A stretch of DNA of 44,307 nucleotides from Phycisphaerales bacterium (GTDB taxonomy: Bacteria > Planctomycetota > Phycisphaerae > Phycisphaerales > UBA1924): the NCBI GenBank assembly GCA_019750095.1, contig JAIEOW010000036.1, positions 1-44,307 of the forward strand, written 5' to 3'. How positions within the stretch are numbered: the stretch's first letter is position 1; every line of letters starts with the position of its first letter. The notes beneath the pieces are model-generated. The model made no database searches, had not been told where the DNA came from, and saw only the letters and a list, made by a program, of their open reading frames with translations. Below, piece by piece: positions 32,515 to 40,832 of this stretch. The position numbers and the translations under genes were made by a program.

Positions 32515-33225
32515 ATGATCACGATGCCGATCAGCTTCATCCTTGCCCAGATTTCCGCGGGTGCGACCGAGCCAGTGGAGCGTGGCGTGCCGCGGCTGCC
32601 GACGCCGGCCCCGGCGGTGTATTACACGCTGGAGAATCCCTGGCCGCTGGGCATCGCCCTGATCCTGGCATCGGTGCTTGCGTATGCGCTGCTGAACGCG
32701 CGGTCGCGGTTCAAGATGGCGAAGGTCGTTGCGGCGCTGCTGCTGCTCTGCGGGATCGGGGTGATCATCGCGGGGTCGATCATCACGACCGAGCGCGAGG
32801 TTCTGCGCGAGCAGACGCGGGCCTTGGTCGATCTGACAGCGAAGGCGGATACCACACAGTTACGCGACATGCTTCAGGAGACCGCGAGCGTGCTGGCCTT
32901 TGGCGTTGTGCCCGGGCCGCGCGGGCGCGATGCGATTCTCGATGCCGTGCGCGTGAATCTGGGCGAGCGCTACCCGATCGGCGAGCACAGCGTCGGGTCG
33001 GTGCAGGCCTGTCTCGACGGCAAGAACGTCGCGCGAACACAAGTCCGCGTGTGGGTGAAGCCCACCGAGGATCAGAAGCTGTACGACGTCTCGACCGGCG
33101 CGTGGTTCCGGCTTGACTGGCAACGCGACCCGCTCGCCGAACGCGGCCAGTTCGGCCCGTGGCGCGTCAGCCGAATCACGGTGATGCAGATCGATGGGTT
33201 GGGGACGCGGGAGGGGATGGAGTGA
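32515..33225 (+). CDS. Conserved membrane protein, function unknown
   Basis: 236 residues, ATG 32515. Two transmembrane helices are predicted at about 44-61 (PLGIALILASVLAYALLNA) and 70-91 (KVVAALLLLCGIGVIIAGSI). The long C-terminal domain (95-236) is soluble and contains AFGVVPGPRGRDAILDAVRV and STGAWFRLDWQRDPLAERGQ. This fold resembles small NTF2-like or DUF-type domains but I cannot assign a family. It is divergent from the maf-like gene, 48 bases away. The gene is followed by the short tandem repeat at 33223. Confidence 0.7.
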   Translation: MITMPISFILAQISAGATEPVERGVPRLPTPAPAVYYTLENPWPLGIALILASVLAYALLNARSRFKMAKVVAALLLLCGIGVIIAGSIITTEREVLREQTRALVDLTAKADTTQLRDMLQETASVLAFGVVPGPRGRDAILDAVRVNLGERYPIGEHSVGSVQACLDGKNVARTQVRVWVKPTEDQKLYDVSTGAWFRLDWQRDPLAERGQFGPWRVSRITVMQIDGLGTREGME

Positions 33226-33264
33226 CGCGATGACGCGATGGCGCGATGACGCGGTGACGCGGTG
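33223..33264. repeat. Short tandem repeat (TGACGCGA-type)
   Basis: About five imperfect units: TGACGCGA, TGACGCGA, TGGCGCGA, TGACGCGG, TGACGCGG. The first overlaps the stop codon of the preceding gene. The stretch GATGGAGTGACGCGATGACG is shared with 13840-13859, downstream of an unrelated gene. Confidence 0.85.
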
Positions 33265-33306
33265 ACGCTCGGATTCTCGCCTTTACTTCATCACTCCGTC
33301 ACTTCC

Positions 33307-36300
33307 TCACTTCAGCACCAGATTCACCATCTTCCCCGGCACGGCGATCACTTTCATGATCTGCTTGCCGGCGATCAGTTCCTGCACTTTGGCGTCGGCC
33401 ATGGCGAGCTTTTCCAGCGCGTCCTTGTCGGCGTCGCGCGGGACCATGATCTTGTGCTTCACTTTGCCGCCGATGGAGATGGGCACCTCGATCTCGGCGT
33501 CCACCAGCAGCGCGGGGTTGGCAATCGGGAAAGTGGCGTCGGCGATGCTGGTGGGGTGTCCCAGCTTGTGCCACAAGTCCTCGGCGACGTGCGGCGCAAA
33601 CGGCGCGACGATGCGGATGAAGAGATCGAGCTGATCGCGCGTGAGCCCGCCAGTAGCGGCCGTCGCGCTGGTCGCGGCGTTCACAAACTCGATGAGCGCG
33701 GCGATGGCGGTGTTGAAGGCCAATCGCGGAATGTCCGCATCGACCTTGGCGATCGTGCGGTGGAGCTGCTTGTCGATCTCGGGCAATGCCGAGGTCGACG
33801 TGCGGAGCGCGCCCGTCTGCTCATCGACGCACAGCCGCCACAGGCGCTGCAGGAAGCGGAAGCATCCGATGGTGTCCTTGGTGTTCCACGGCTTGCTGGC
33901 GTCCAGCGGGCCCATGTACATCTCGTACAGTCGGAACGTGTCGGCTCCGAACTGCGCGATCACGTCATCAGGATTGATGACGTTCTTGTAGCGCTTGGAC
34001 ATCTTCGTCACGATCGGCGCGAGCTTCTGTCCGGTGGCGATCTCAACGAAGACGCCGTCGGACTCTTCGCGGACTTCGTCCATGGGCACGATGGTCTTGT
34101 CCGGCCGCTGGTATGCGAAGCTGGTGATCATGCCCTGGTGAAAGAGCGTGTCGAAGGGCTCGGGCGTGGAGACCTCGCCCATGTCAAACAGCAGCTTGTG
34201 CCAGAAACGCGAGTACAGCAGGTGGCCCACGGCGTGTTCCGAGCCGCCGATGTAGAGATCGACACCCGCATTGCTGTGGCCCATCCAGTAGCGTTCGGCC
34301 TCGCGCGAGACGAATCGCGTCGCGTTCTTCGGATCGCAGTAGCGGAGGAAGTACCAGCTTGACCCGGCCGAGCCGGGCATGGTGTTGGTTTCGCGCTTCA
34401 CCAGCGTGTGCGGCTCGAGCACGTTCGGAGTGACCCCCGCCGAGCCGGCGGAGGTGTTGACCCACGTCGTCGCCTTGGCCAGCAGCGGCTGCGGCTCGTC
34501 GCTCTCGACTGGGGAATAGTCGGCAAGATCGGGGAGCACGACGGGCAGGGCGTCGAAGCTGACGGGGTAGTGTCGGCCGTGGTCATCGAAGACGATCGGA
34601 ATCGGCTCGCCCCAATACCGCTGGCGGCTGAAGACCCAGTCGCGGAGCCGAAAGATGGTCTTGCCGGTGCCGATGGCTTTGCGTTCCAGCCAGGTGATGA
34701 TGGTCTTCTTGGCGTCGCTGACGTTCAGGCCGTTGAGGGAGACTTCGCTGTTGGAGGAGTTGATGCCCTGGCCGTCGCCGGTGAAGCTGCCCTCTTGAAC
34801 GCTCGCTCCCGATGGGTTCTTGATGACCTCGACGATCGGGAGATCGAACTTCTTGGCAAACTCCCAGTCGCGCTCATCATGCGCCGGCACAGCCATGATC
34901 GCGCCCGTGCCGTAGCCCATCAGCACATAGTCTGCGGTCCAGATCGGGATCTGCTTCCCGGTTGCGGGGTTGATCGCATAGAGACCGGTGAAGACGCCGG
35001 TCTTGTCCTTGCCGTCGGCCATGCGGTCGACTTCGGAGCGGTTCTTGGCGGTGGTGATGTAGGTTCTCAGGGTGGCCCGCTGGTCCCCAGCGGGTTGGTT
35101 CTGGTCGAGCGCGATGGCGACAAGCGGATGCTCCGGAGCCACCACCATATATGTCGCCCCAAAGAGCGTGTCGGGTCGCGTGGTGAAGACGCGCAGCGTG
35201 TCGAGGTCTCGGGTGGCCCGCTGGTCCCCAGCGAGTTCTTCCTGGGATTCAATCAGATCACGATGGCACGCTGCATGGGCAAAGGTCCATGCGTACTCAG
35301 ACGGCACACCAACGACGCCCGCTTTCACCGGATTCTGAAGGATGTACTCCACATATTCGGTGAAGTACCGCGCATCGCGGATGATGTGATCGAGTGACTC
35401 GTCGTCCCACAGATGGCCGGTTCGATCGCGTTGTTGGTTGATCTCGCGTGCCGTGAACTTTTTGACGCCTGTCACCAGATCATCGAGCTGATTGTTCCCG
35501 AGCGGGCGCACGATCCAGTGAACATGGTTGTTCATGACGGTGGCCGCGAAGACACGGCAACGCTCGCCATCGAAGTGGGTCAACGCAGCCAACACACCCG
35601 TTCGCTCTGAATCGGAGAGCACTACACCGTCGGCCGTCTTCCAAGTCACGAAGTACGTTGCGTCCGGCAGTCGGTGATGTGGAAGACGGCGGCGATGTGA
35701 GATCAGGTCCGAAACCGCGCCGAGAATCCCCTGTGGGTAGGGGTCGCGCCCCACGAACTGTGCGGGGTTGAGAGCTTTGCCGTTGAGTTCAACAAGGGTC
35801 TGTGCGACGTCGGTGAGGCGGTTGGTTGAATGACCTTCTGAATGCGTAACAGATCCGCTGGGGACCAGCGGACCACCCGAGACAGATCCGCTGGGGACCA
35901 GCGGACCACCCGAGACAGATCCGCTGGGGACCAGCGGACCACCCAAAGCAGCAACCACCTCAAAGTCAATCTCCGCCCCCTCGCTGCGCCCGATCCACTC
36001 TTCCTGCATCGTCCGGGTGCTGCTCGGCCAGTTCACCAGCTTCAGATCATCCAGCAGACGCTGGGCATAGGTCGTGATGCGGAGCTGCCACTGCTTCAGC
36101 GGCTTGCGCAGGACGGGGTGTCCGCCGCGTTCGCTTTTGCCGTCGACCACTTCGTCGTTGGCGAGCACGGTGCCGAGCGCGGGGCACCAGTTGACGGTCA
36201 TCTCGTCGAGATAGGCGAGGCGCTGGCCGTCGATGATCTCGCGCTGCTGGACTGCGTTCAGCTCGTGCCAGCGCCGCGTGCCGACGGGCTCAGCGCCGGG

Positions 36301-36987
36301 GATGGGGTTGCTCGCCGCGGCGCCGATGTGCACGAGCTCTCCATCGAGCCCGACGCGCAGATCGCCGGTTTCCAGTTGTGCGATCAGTTCGCCGATTGGC
36401 CGTGCGCATCCCCGGCGGCGCTTGCCGTCGGGATATGCGGGCGACTCGGCCTGTGGATCGAACCATGATTCGTAGAGCTTCAGAAAGATCCACTGCGTCC
36501 AGCGGTAATAGTCCTCGTCGATCGTGCCGACTTCGCGCGACCAGTCATAGCCGAAGCCGAAGCGCTTGAGTTGGCGGCGGAAGGTGTCGATGCTCGCCTT
36601 CGTGGTGATCGCCGGGTGCACGCCGGTCTGGATCGCGTACTGCTCGGCGGGCAGACCAAAGGCGTCCCAGCCCATCACATGCAGAACATTGCACCCCTTC
36701 ATGCGCTTAAAGCGCCCGATGATGTCCGTCGCGGTGTATCCCTCGGGGTGACCCACATGCAGCCCCGCGCCGGAGGGGTAGGGGAACATGTCCAGGACAA
36801 AGTACTTGGGGCGCGTCGGATCAAACCCGACCTCGCCAGGGTTGGGCTGCACGAACGTGCGCTGCGCGTCCCACCAGTTCTGCCACTGGGTTTCGATTGC
36901 GCCCGCGAGCTTGGCCGTGTAGCGGAACGGCGGGGCGTCGTCAGAGGCAGACGAATGATTCAAAGGTTCGGAAGAGGGTGAGGTCAT
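33307..36987 (-). CDS. leuS: Leucyl-tRNA synthetase with an in-frame RAYT insertion in the CP1 editing domain
   Basis: 1226 residues from ATG 36987 (MTSPSSEPLNHSSASDDAPP); usual bacterial LeuRS is about 800-960. All hallmarks are present: HVGH (residues 77-80) for HIGH, KMSKR (995-999) for KMSKS, editing motif TTRPDT (602-607) and AVPAHDERDWEFA. The class I enzyme charges tRNA-Leu and hydrolyses mischarged products in the CP1 domain. The odd part: at residue 345, between EIDFEV and LDTLRVFTTRPDT, about 250 residues are inserted. They hold three tandem REP units, a RAYT transposase and an inverted REP, yet the frame never breaks. A further REP (PAGDQRAT) replaces a loop at about 630. A planctomycete-typical insert at about 130-200 (YPDGKRRRGCARPIGELI) is separate. 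No separate leuS-like copy is in the window, so this is probably the cell's only LeuRS. Confidence 0.95.
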   Translation of the reverse strand: MTSPSSEPLNHSSASDDAPPFRYTAKLAGAIETQWQNWWDAQRTFVQPNPGEVGFDPTRPKYFVLDMFPYPSGAGLHVGHPEGYTATDIIGRFKRMKGCNVLHVMGWDAFGLPAEQYAIQTGVHPAITTKASIDTFRRQLKRFGFGYDWSREVGTIDEDYYRWTQWIFLKLYESWFDPQAESPAYPDGKRRRGCARPIGELIAQLETGDLRVGLDGELVHIGAAASNPIPGAEPVGTRRWHELNAVQQREIIDGQRLAYLDEMTVNWCPALGTVLANDEVVDGKSERGGHPVLRKPLKQWQLRITTYAQRLLDDLKLVNWPSSTRTMQEEWIGRSEGAEIDFEVVAALGGPLVPSGSVSGGPLVPSGSVSGGPLVPSGSVTHSEGHSTNRLTDVAQTLVELNGKALNPAQFVGRDPYPQGILGAVSDLISHRRRLPHHRLPDATYFVTWKTADGVVLSDSERTGVLAALTHFDGERCRVFAATVMNNHVHWIVRPLGNNQLDDLVTGVKKFTAREINQQRDRTGHLWDDESLDHIIRDARYFTEYVEYILQNPVKAGVVGVPSEYAWTFAHAACHRDLIESQEELAGDQRATRDLDTLRVFTTRPDTLFGATYMVVAPEHPLVAIALDQNQPAGDQRATLRTYITTAKNRSEVDRMADGKDKTGVFTGLYAINPATGKQIPIWTADYVLMGYGTGAIMAVPAHDERDWEFAKKFDLPIVEVIKNPSGASVQEGSFTGDGQGINSSNSEVSLNGLNVSDAKKTIITWLERKAIGTGKTIFRLRDWVFSRQRYWGEPIPIVFDDHGRHYPVSFDALPVVLPDLADYSPVESDEPQPLLAKATTWVNTSAGSAGVTPNVLEPHTLVKRETNTMPGSAGSSWYFLRYCDPKNATRFVSREAERYWMGHSNAGVDLYIGGSEHAVGHLLYSRFWHKLLFDMGEVSTPEPFDTLFHQGMITSFAYQRPDKTIVPMDEVREESDGVFVEIATGQKLAPIVTKMSKRYKNVINPDDVIAQFGADTFRLYEMYMGPLDASKPWNTKDTIGCFRFLQRLWRLCVDEQTGALRTSTSALPEIDKQLHRTIAKVDADIPRLAFNTAIAALIEFVNAATSATAATGGLTRDQLDLFIRIVAPFAPHVAEDLWHKLGHPTSIADATFPIANPALLVDAEIEVPISIGGKVKHKIMVPRDADKDALEKLAMADAKVQELIAGKQIMKVIAVPGKMVNLVLK
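35070..35094. repeat. REP, family B, copy in second LeuRS loop
   Basis: CCCGCTGG-TCC-CCAGCGGG (35076-35094) preceded by GGGTGG on the plus strand. It is read in leuS as PAGDQRAT, next to ALDQNQ, in a loop where other LeuRS proteins have an unrelated short linker. Orientation is the same as the copy at 35211. Confidence 0.88.
35211..35236. repeat. REP, family B, copy flanking the RAYT on its 3' side
   Basis: GGGTGGCCCGCTGGTCCCCA then GCGAG; stem CGCTGG/CCAGCG with a TCC loop. In leuS it is read as LAGDQRAT just before LDTLRVFTTRPDT. It is inverted relative to the three tandem copies at 35855, so the GTGG tails point outward on both sides of the transposase. Confidence 0.9.
35855..35953. repeat. 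REP, family B, three tandem 33-bp units
   Basis: CCGCTGG-GGA-CCAGCGG followed by ACCACCC and GAGACAGAT, repeated at 35855, 35888 and 35921 with a period of exactly 33 bp. The three copies are identical in their stem and tail; only the last spacer differs (AAAGC). The period is a multiple of three and the coding strand reads GGPLVPSGSVS three times. Confidence 0.95.
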
Positions 36988-37220
36988 GCTGTGAGGATGA
37001 TTGGACGGGTGATGAAGGACGGTCGGACCCCGCCGCTTGCCGGCAGGTTCTCGGACGATTTGCGTGTCGGTCTGGGGCGAATGTGGCCAATACGAGCCAC
37101 CCGACAACGATCCAGATTGCCTATCCGCCCCAGCATCCAAACATACTATGAACAAACTTGGGGTGTGAGGGTGCTGATTGGCGGCAATCCGCTATGATTG
37201 TGGCTGGGTTCCAAGGGGTG

Positions 37221-37772
37221 ATGATGATGCCGGACGATCGAAACGTGTATGCCTTGTCATGCAACGCGCCCCAAGCCCGTGCCGGGGTGGACGTGGAAGT
37301 TTGCTTGGACGACCACGCGGGGTTGTCGGTCGCCGAGCGCGAGGCCTTGGGTCGTCTTGCAACGCTGGCCGTCGGGGCATCGGGGGCAGTGGGGGGCGGC
37401 GAGGTTCGGGTGAAGATTGTTGGTGATGCCGAGATGGCCGAGGCCCATGTGCGGTACTCGGGGGTTGAGGGCACGACCGACGTGCTGACGTTTGATCTCG
37501 CTGAAGGAGCGTCGGCACGGGGTGGGGCGCTGGATGTGGACATTCTGGTGTGCGCCGACGAGGCCCGTCGGCAGGCGCTGGAACATGGGCACGACCCGGT
37601 GCGGGAGATGCTGCTGTACGTGCTCCACGGCGTGCTGCATTGTCTGGGGCACGATGACCACACTGACGATGGCTTTGCGCGGATGCACGCTGAAGAGGAT
37701 CGGATTCTTGCCAAGATCGGCGTGGGCGCGACGTTCAAGAAGCTCGGCGTCGATGGCGGGGGTGAGCGCTGA
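37221..37772 (+). CDS. ybeY: Endoribonuclease YbeY (rRNA maturation)
   Basis: 183 residues from the first of three consecutive ATGs at 37221, 37224, 37227; AAGGGG at 37213 favours the second or third. The zinc motif is HGVLHCLGHDDH (from His136), with one extra residue compared with the common HGxLHLxGYDH, as in some other bacteria. YVLHGVLHC, EMAEAHVRYSGVEGTTDVLT and FDLAE complete the fold. YbeY matures 16S rRNA 3' ends and takes part in ribosome quality control. It overlaps the next gene by 1 base (TGATG at 37770-37774) and is divergent from leuS. Confidence 0.93.
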   Translation: MMMPDDRNVYALSCNAPQARAGVDVEVCLDDHAGLSVAEREALGRLATLAVGASGAVGGGEVRVKIVGDAEMAEAHVRYSGVEGTTDVLTFDLAEGASARGGALDVDILVCADEARRQALEHGHDPVREMLLYVLHGVLHCLGHDDHTDDGFARMHAEEDRILAKIGVGATFKKLGVDGGGER

Positions 37773-39178
37773 TGGACCTTGTGGCTTTGGCCATCATGGG
37801 CGTGTGCCTTGGACTGGGCACGCTGTTCAGCGCGCTGCACGCGTGTCTTGAGAACACGACCGGCGCCGCGCTGGAAGAGGCGGCCAAAGGCCCGCGTGGC
37901 GAGGTGCGGTCGCACGCGCTGATGCGGATCGCGCCATCGATTGATGCGCACGCGTATGCGGTGGCGCTGGTGCGGATTCTGGCGAATCTGGGCGTGGCGG
38001 TGAGCGCGGTGTTTGTGTCGGCTTCGCTGCGCGGGGTGGCGGGCTTTGATGATGCCAAGCCCGCGCCGGAACTGCTGGACGCGCTGCTTGGCGTGGTGAT
38101 CGCCGGCGCGCTGCTGTGGATACTGGGCGTGAGCGTCTCAGAGAGCATCGGGCGTCACGCGCCCGAGCGGTTTGTGCGGGCGTTCGCGGCGGTTGTCCGG
38201 GGTGTGTATCTGCTGCAGAAGCCGCTGGCGCCCGTCGCGACCCTGATTGACACGCTCATCCGCAAGCTCGCGGGCGCGAGCGTGGTGAACAAGCAGCAGG
38301 AACTGTCGGCCGAAATTCTCTCGATCACCGAAGAGGGCGAGAGAGAGGGCGTGATCGACGAGGGCGAGCGGCGGATGATCGAGGCGGTGGTGAACTTCAA
38401 GAGCCGCACCGTTGAACAGATCATGACCCCGCGCAGCGAGATCGAGGCGCTGGAATACACCAACAATCTTGGGCAGATCACGGCGTTCGTGCGGCGCGTG
38501 CGACACTCGCGCGTGCCGGTGTATCGCACGGGCGGCGGGCTGGATGACGTCATCGGGTTCTTTTACGTGAAGGACCTGCTCCGCTGGCTTGCGGGCGATA
38601 CGCGCGGCGGCGCGACGAGCGCGGTCGGGGGTGGTTTCGAGCTGAAGCAGATCCTGCGGCAGGCGCTGCACGTGCCGCACAGCAAGACCATCCGCGAGCT
38701 CGCCGACGAGTTTGTGGCGAAGAAAGTGCATGTCGCGGTGGTCGTCGATGAGTATGGCGCGATCGTCGGGCTCGTGTCTCTGGAGGACATCATCGAGGAT
38801 GTCTTCGGCGACATCCAGGATGAGTATGAGAAGACCGAGGAAGAGCCGCGGATCGAGATCAAGCTCGACGAGGACATGATCGCCAACGGCCCGCGCAGCG
38901 GGCTGGCAGACATCGACGCCCGCGCGTATGTCCAGGCGGCCAACGAGGCGATGGAACCGCTAGGCGTGAACATTCCCGAGTCCGACGATTATGACACCGT
39001 CGGCGGATTCGTACTGAGCACGCTTGGGCACATTCCCGAGGTGAACGAGACATTCTCGCACGGGCGCATGACGATCACGGTGCTGGAAGCGACGCCGACG
39101 CGGGTGCTGCGCGTGCGCGTGCAGGCCAGACCGGAGATGCCGACCGACGAGCAGGTTGCGGCGCAGCGGATGCACTAG
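37772..39178 (+). CDS. CNNM/CorC-HlyC family membrane protein
   Basis: 468 residues, start ATG 37772. An N-terminal DUF21/CNNM domain has three or four membrane segments (1-25, about 65-87, 110-125 and 140-160). Two CBS domains follow: RTVEQIMTPRSEIEALEYTN and SRVPVYRTGGGLDDVIGFFY for the first, KTIRELADEFVAKKVHVAVV and VDEYGAIVGLVSLEDIIEDV for the second. Residues 385-450 are the CorC_HlyC domain (VNIPESDDYDTVGGFVLSTL). Homologues export Mg2+ or are linked to ribosome function near ybeY, the typical order ybeZ-ybeY-corC. The 1-base overlap with ybeY indicates a shared operon. Confidence 0.9.
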   Translation: MDLVALAIMGVCLGLGTLFSALHACLENTTGAALEEAAKGPRGEVRSHALMRIAPSIDAHAYAVALVRILANLGVAVSAVFVSASLRGVAGFDDAKPAPELLDALLGVVIAGALLWILGVSVSESIGRHAPERFVRAFAAVVRGVYLLQKPLAPVATLIDTLIRKLAGASVVNKQQELSAEILSITEEGEREGVIDEGERRMIEAVVNFKSRTVEQIMTPRSEIEALEYTNNLGQITAFVRRVRHSRVPVYRTGGGLDDVIGFFYVKDLLRWLAGDTRGGATSAVGGGFELKQILRQALHVPHSKTIRELADEFVAKKVHVAVVVDEYGAIVGLVSLEDIIEDVFGDIQDEYEKTEEEPRIEIKLDEDMIANGPRSGLADIDARAYVQAANEAMEPLGVNIPESDDYDTVGGFVLSTLGHIPEVNETFSHGRMTITVLEATPTRVLRVRVQARPEMPTDEQVAAQRMH

Positions 39179-39191
39179 CGCCGCTACCTGT

Positions 39192-40832
39192 TCACCCAAA
39201 TGCCGCCTCAGCCACATCGATCGCGCGGGCAAGTGCGGCGGCTTTGTTCACGGTTTCCTGAAACTCGGCTTGGGTCTCAGAGTCGGCGACGATCCCGCCG
39301 GCGGCCTGCAGGTGATAAACCCATTCACCATCGGCGGATCGGCGGGCCACCGGCACGACCATCGTCCGGAGTGCCAGCGCGATGTCCATGTCGCCGTCGA
39401 GCCCGACATAGCCCATGCCGCCGCCATATGGCCCGCGGCGGATGGGTTCGAGCTCATCGATGATCTGCATCGCGCGGATCTTCGGTGCGCCCGAGATCGT
39501 GCCCACGGGGAGTGCGGCTCGCAGCGCGTCCCAGCAATCCACGTCGTCACGCAACGCGCCGGTCACGGTGGACGAGATGTGCATCACGTGGCTGTAGCGC
39601 TCGATCGTCAGCATCGCGGGCAGCTTGATCGAGCCGGGCTTGGCCACCTGGCCCACGTCGTTACGCCCCAGGTCCACGAGCATCACGTGCTCGGCGAGTT
39701 CTTTCGGATCGGCCAGCAGATCGCGTTCGAGCGCAAGGTCTTCTTCGGGCGTCGTGCCACGCTTGCGGGTGCCGGCGAGCGGGCGGTTGGTGACGATGCG
39801 CTCTCCCTGCTGGCGACGCACGCGGCAGAGGATCTCCGGGCTTGACGCCACGAGGATGCATCCCTCGCACTGCATGTACACCATGTACGGGCTGGGGTTT
39901 ACCGCGCGCAGGGCGCGATAGACATCAAACGGGTCGGCGCGGCTCCTGCGCTCGAAGCGCTGGCCCAGCACGACCTGAAAGATGTCCCCCGCCTTGATGT
40001 ACTCCTTGGCCTTGGCCAGCATCTCCGCGTGCTGAAGCGGGGTGATGTTGCTGGTGATGGTGCCCTTGGCGGCCGACGCCCCGGGCATGCGGCCCGAGGT
40101 CATGGGCTCAGAGTGCGTCTGCATCTCCTGCAGGCGTCGGTCGATGGCTCGGCGGGCGTTCTCGTGAAGGGCGATGACCTGTTCGTCGCTTGCGCCCGGC
40201 GGAATCTCCAGGAGCTTTATGACGTGAACCAGCTTGTCGACGTGATCAAAGACGACCACGCCGTCGTAGTACGCAAGGTGCAGATCCGGAAGCTGGCGGT
40301 CATCCTTTGGGGCGTTGTTCCACGCGAGCTTTTCGGGCTCGGCGTATCGCACGGTGTCGTACGCGGCGAAGCCGACCCATCCGCCGAGAAAGCACTTGGG
40401 CAGCGTGCCGCGTCCCCCGGCGCCCGCGGTGGAAGCCGCTGGCATGACCAGCACGAGATTGGCCGACATGCGCCGGGCGACATCCAGCGGGTCGGTTTCG
40501 ACGGATTGGCGCACCTCGGGCTGGTTGGTGGCGGCCCGATGATCGAGGATGCGTACCGTGTGCTGATGGGCGATGATCTCGAGCGTGGGCTGGGCGCCGA
40601 GGATCGAGTGTCGGCCCTGGCGATCGCCGCCTTCGACGGATTCCAGCAGAAACGACGGGGCCGTGCGCGCGTCGGGGGCGACGAGTCGCCGATATGCGAG
40701 CACGGGCGTGAGCTGATCGTCCAGCAAACTCACGCAGATGGGAATGACCAGCGTGGCGTCCGGGGCGTGTGTGCCGCCGGAACGCTGGGCGCGGACGATC
40801 TGAACGCACTGCTCTTTGTCGGGGTACGCCAT
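39192..40832 (-). CDS. trpE: Anthranilate synthase component I
   Basis: 546 residues. The enzyme makes anthranilate from chorismate, the first step to tryptophan. Motifs: VASSPEILCRV, NRPLAGTRKRGTTPEEDLAL, MLVDLGRNDVGQVAKPGSIK, VGTISGAPKIRAMQIIDELE and PYGGGMGYVGLDGDMDIALA. N-terminal feedback-binding region is present (PSFLLESVEGGDRQGRHSIL, containing LLESxE-like). trpG and trpD are not adjacent. The start codon ATG 40832 shares bases with the start ATG 40831 of the gene on the other strand. It is convergent with the CNNM gene, 13 bases between stops. Confidence 0.94.
   Translation of the reverse strand: MAYPDKEQCVQIVRAQRSGGTHAPDATLVIPICVSLLDDQLTPVLAYRRLVAPDARTAPSFLLESVEGGDRQGRHSILGAQPTLEIIAHQHTVRILDHRAATNQPEVRQSVETDPLDVARRMSANLVLVMPAASTAGAGGRGTLPKCFLGGWVGFAAYDTVRYAEPEKLAWNNAPKDDRQLPDLHLAYYDGVVVFDHVDKLVHVIKLLEIPPGASDEQVIALHENARRAIDRRLQEMQTHSEPMTSGRMPGASAAKGTITSNITPLQHAEMLAKAKEYIKAGDIFQVVLGQRFERRSRADPFDVYRALRAVNPSPYMVYMQCEGCILVASSPEILCRVRRQQGERIVTNRPLAGTRKRGTTPEEDLALERDLLADPKELAEHVMLVDLGRNDVGQVAKPGSIKLPAMLTIERYSHVMHISSTVTGALRDDVDCWDALRAALPVGTISGAPKIRAMQIIDELEPIRRGPYGGGMGYVGLDGDMDIALALRTMVVPVARRSADGEWVYHLQAAGGIVADSETQAEFQETVNKAAALARAIDVAEAAFG

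Larger units (their letters stand above)
35206..35955 (-). mobile_element. REP-flanked RAYT transposase domain embedded in leuS
   Basis: This in-frame insert spans residues 345-594 of the LeuRS product. Order on the coding strand: three 33-bp REP units, a ~70-residue linker (HSTNRLTDVAQTLVELNGK and beyond), the transposase domain (about 430-575), then one inverted REP. The domain has YFVTWK at 445, the HUH motif HVH at 488-490 (MNNHVHWIV) and YVEYILQNPVKAGV with candidate nucleophile Tyr548 (or Tyr545). These match the TnpA-REP family, full length. There is no ATG in frame before the domain; a GTG at 35754 is the nearest candidate and has no ribosome site. No intein-like residues are at the junctions, so the enzyme is expected to be made as part of LeuRS. 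Whether it is active is unknown. Confidence 0.93.

Noticed and set aside
33265-33306. Regulatory element downstream of leuS
   Set aside because: The TCACTCC/TCACTTCC-rich stretch before the leuS stop shows no hairpin or recognised motif.
35855-35953. CRISPR array
   Set aside because: The 33-bp period has no variable spacers, contains a REP hairpin, is in a coding frame, and no cas gene is in the window.
35206-35955. Intein in leuS
   Set aside because: The junctions lack a Cys, Ser or Thr at the start and a His-Asn end, and there are no intein block motifs; the insert is a RAYT flanked by REPs.
36988-37155. N-terminal extension of LeuRS from 37155
   Set aside because: The extra 56 residues are not LeuRS-like and the ATG 36987 gives the normal beginning; the region is likely promoter.
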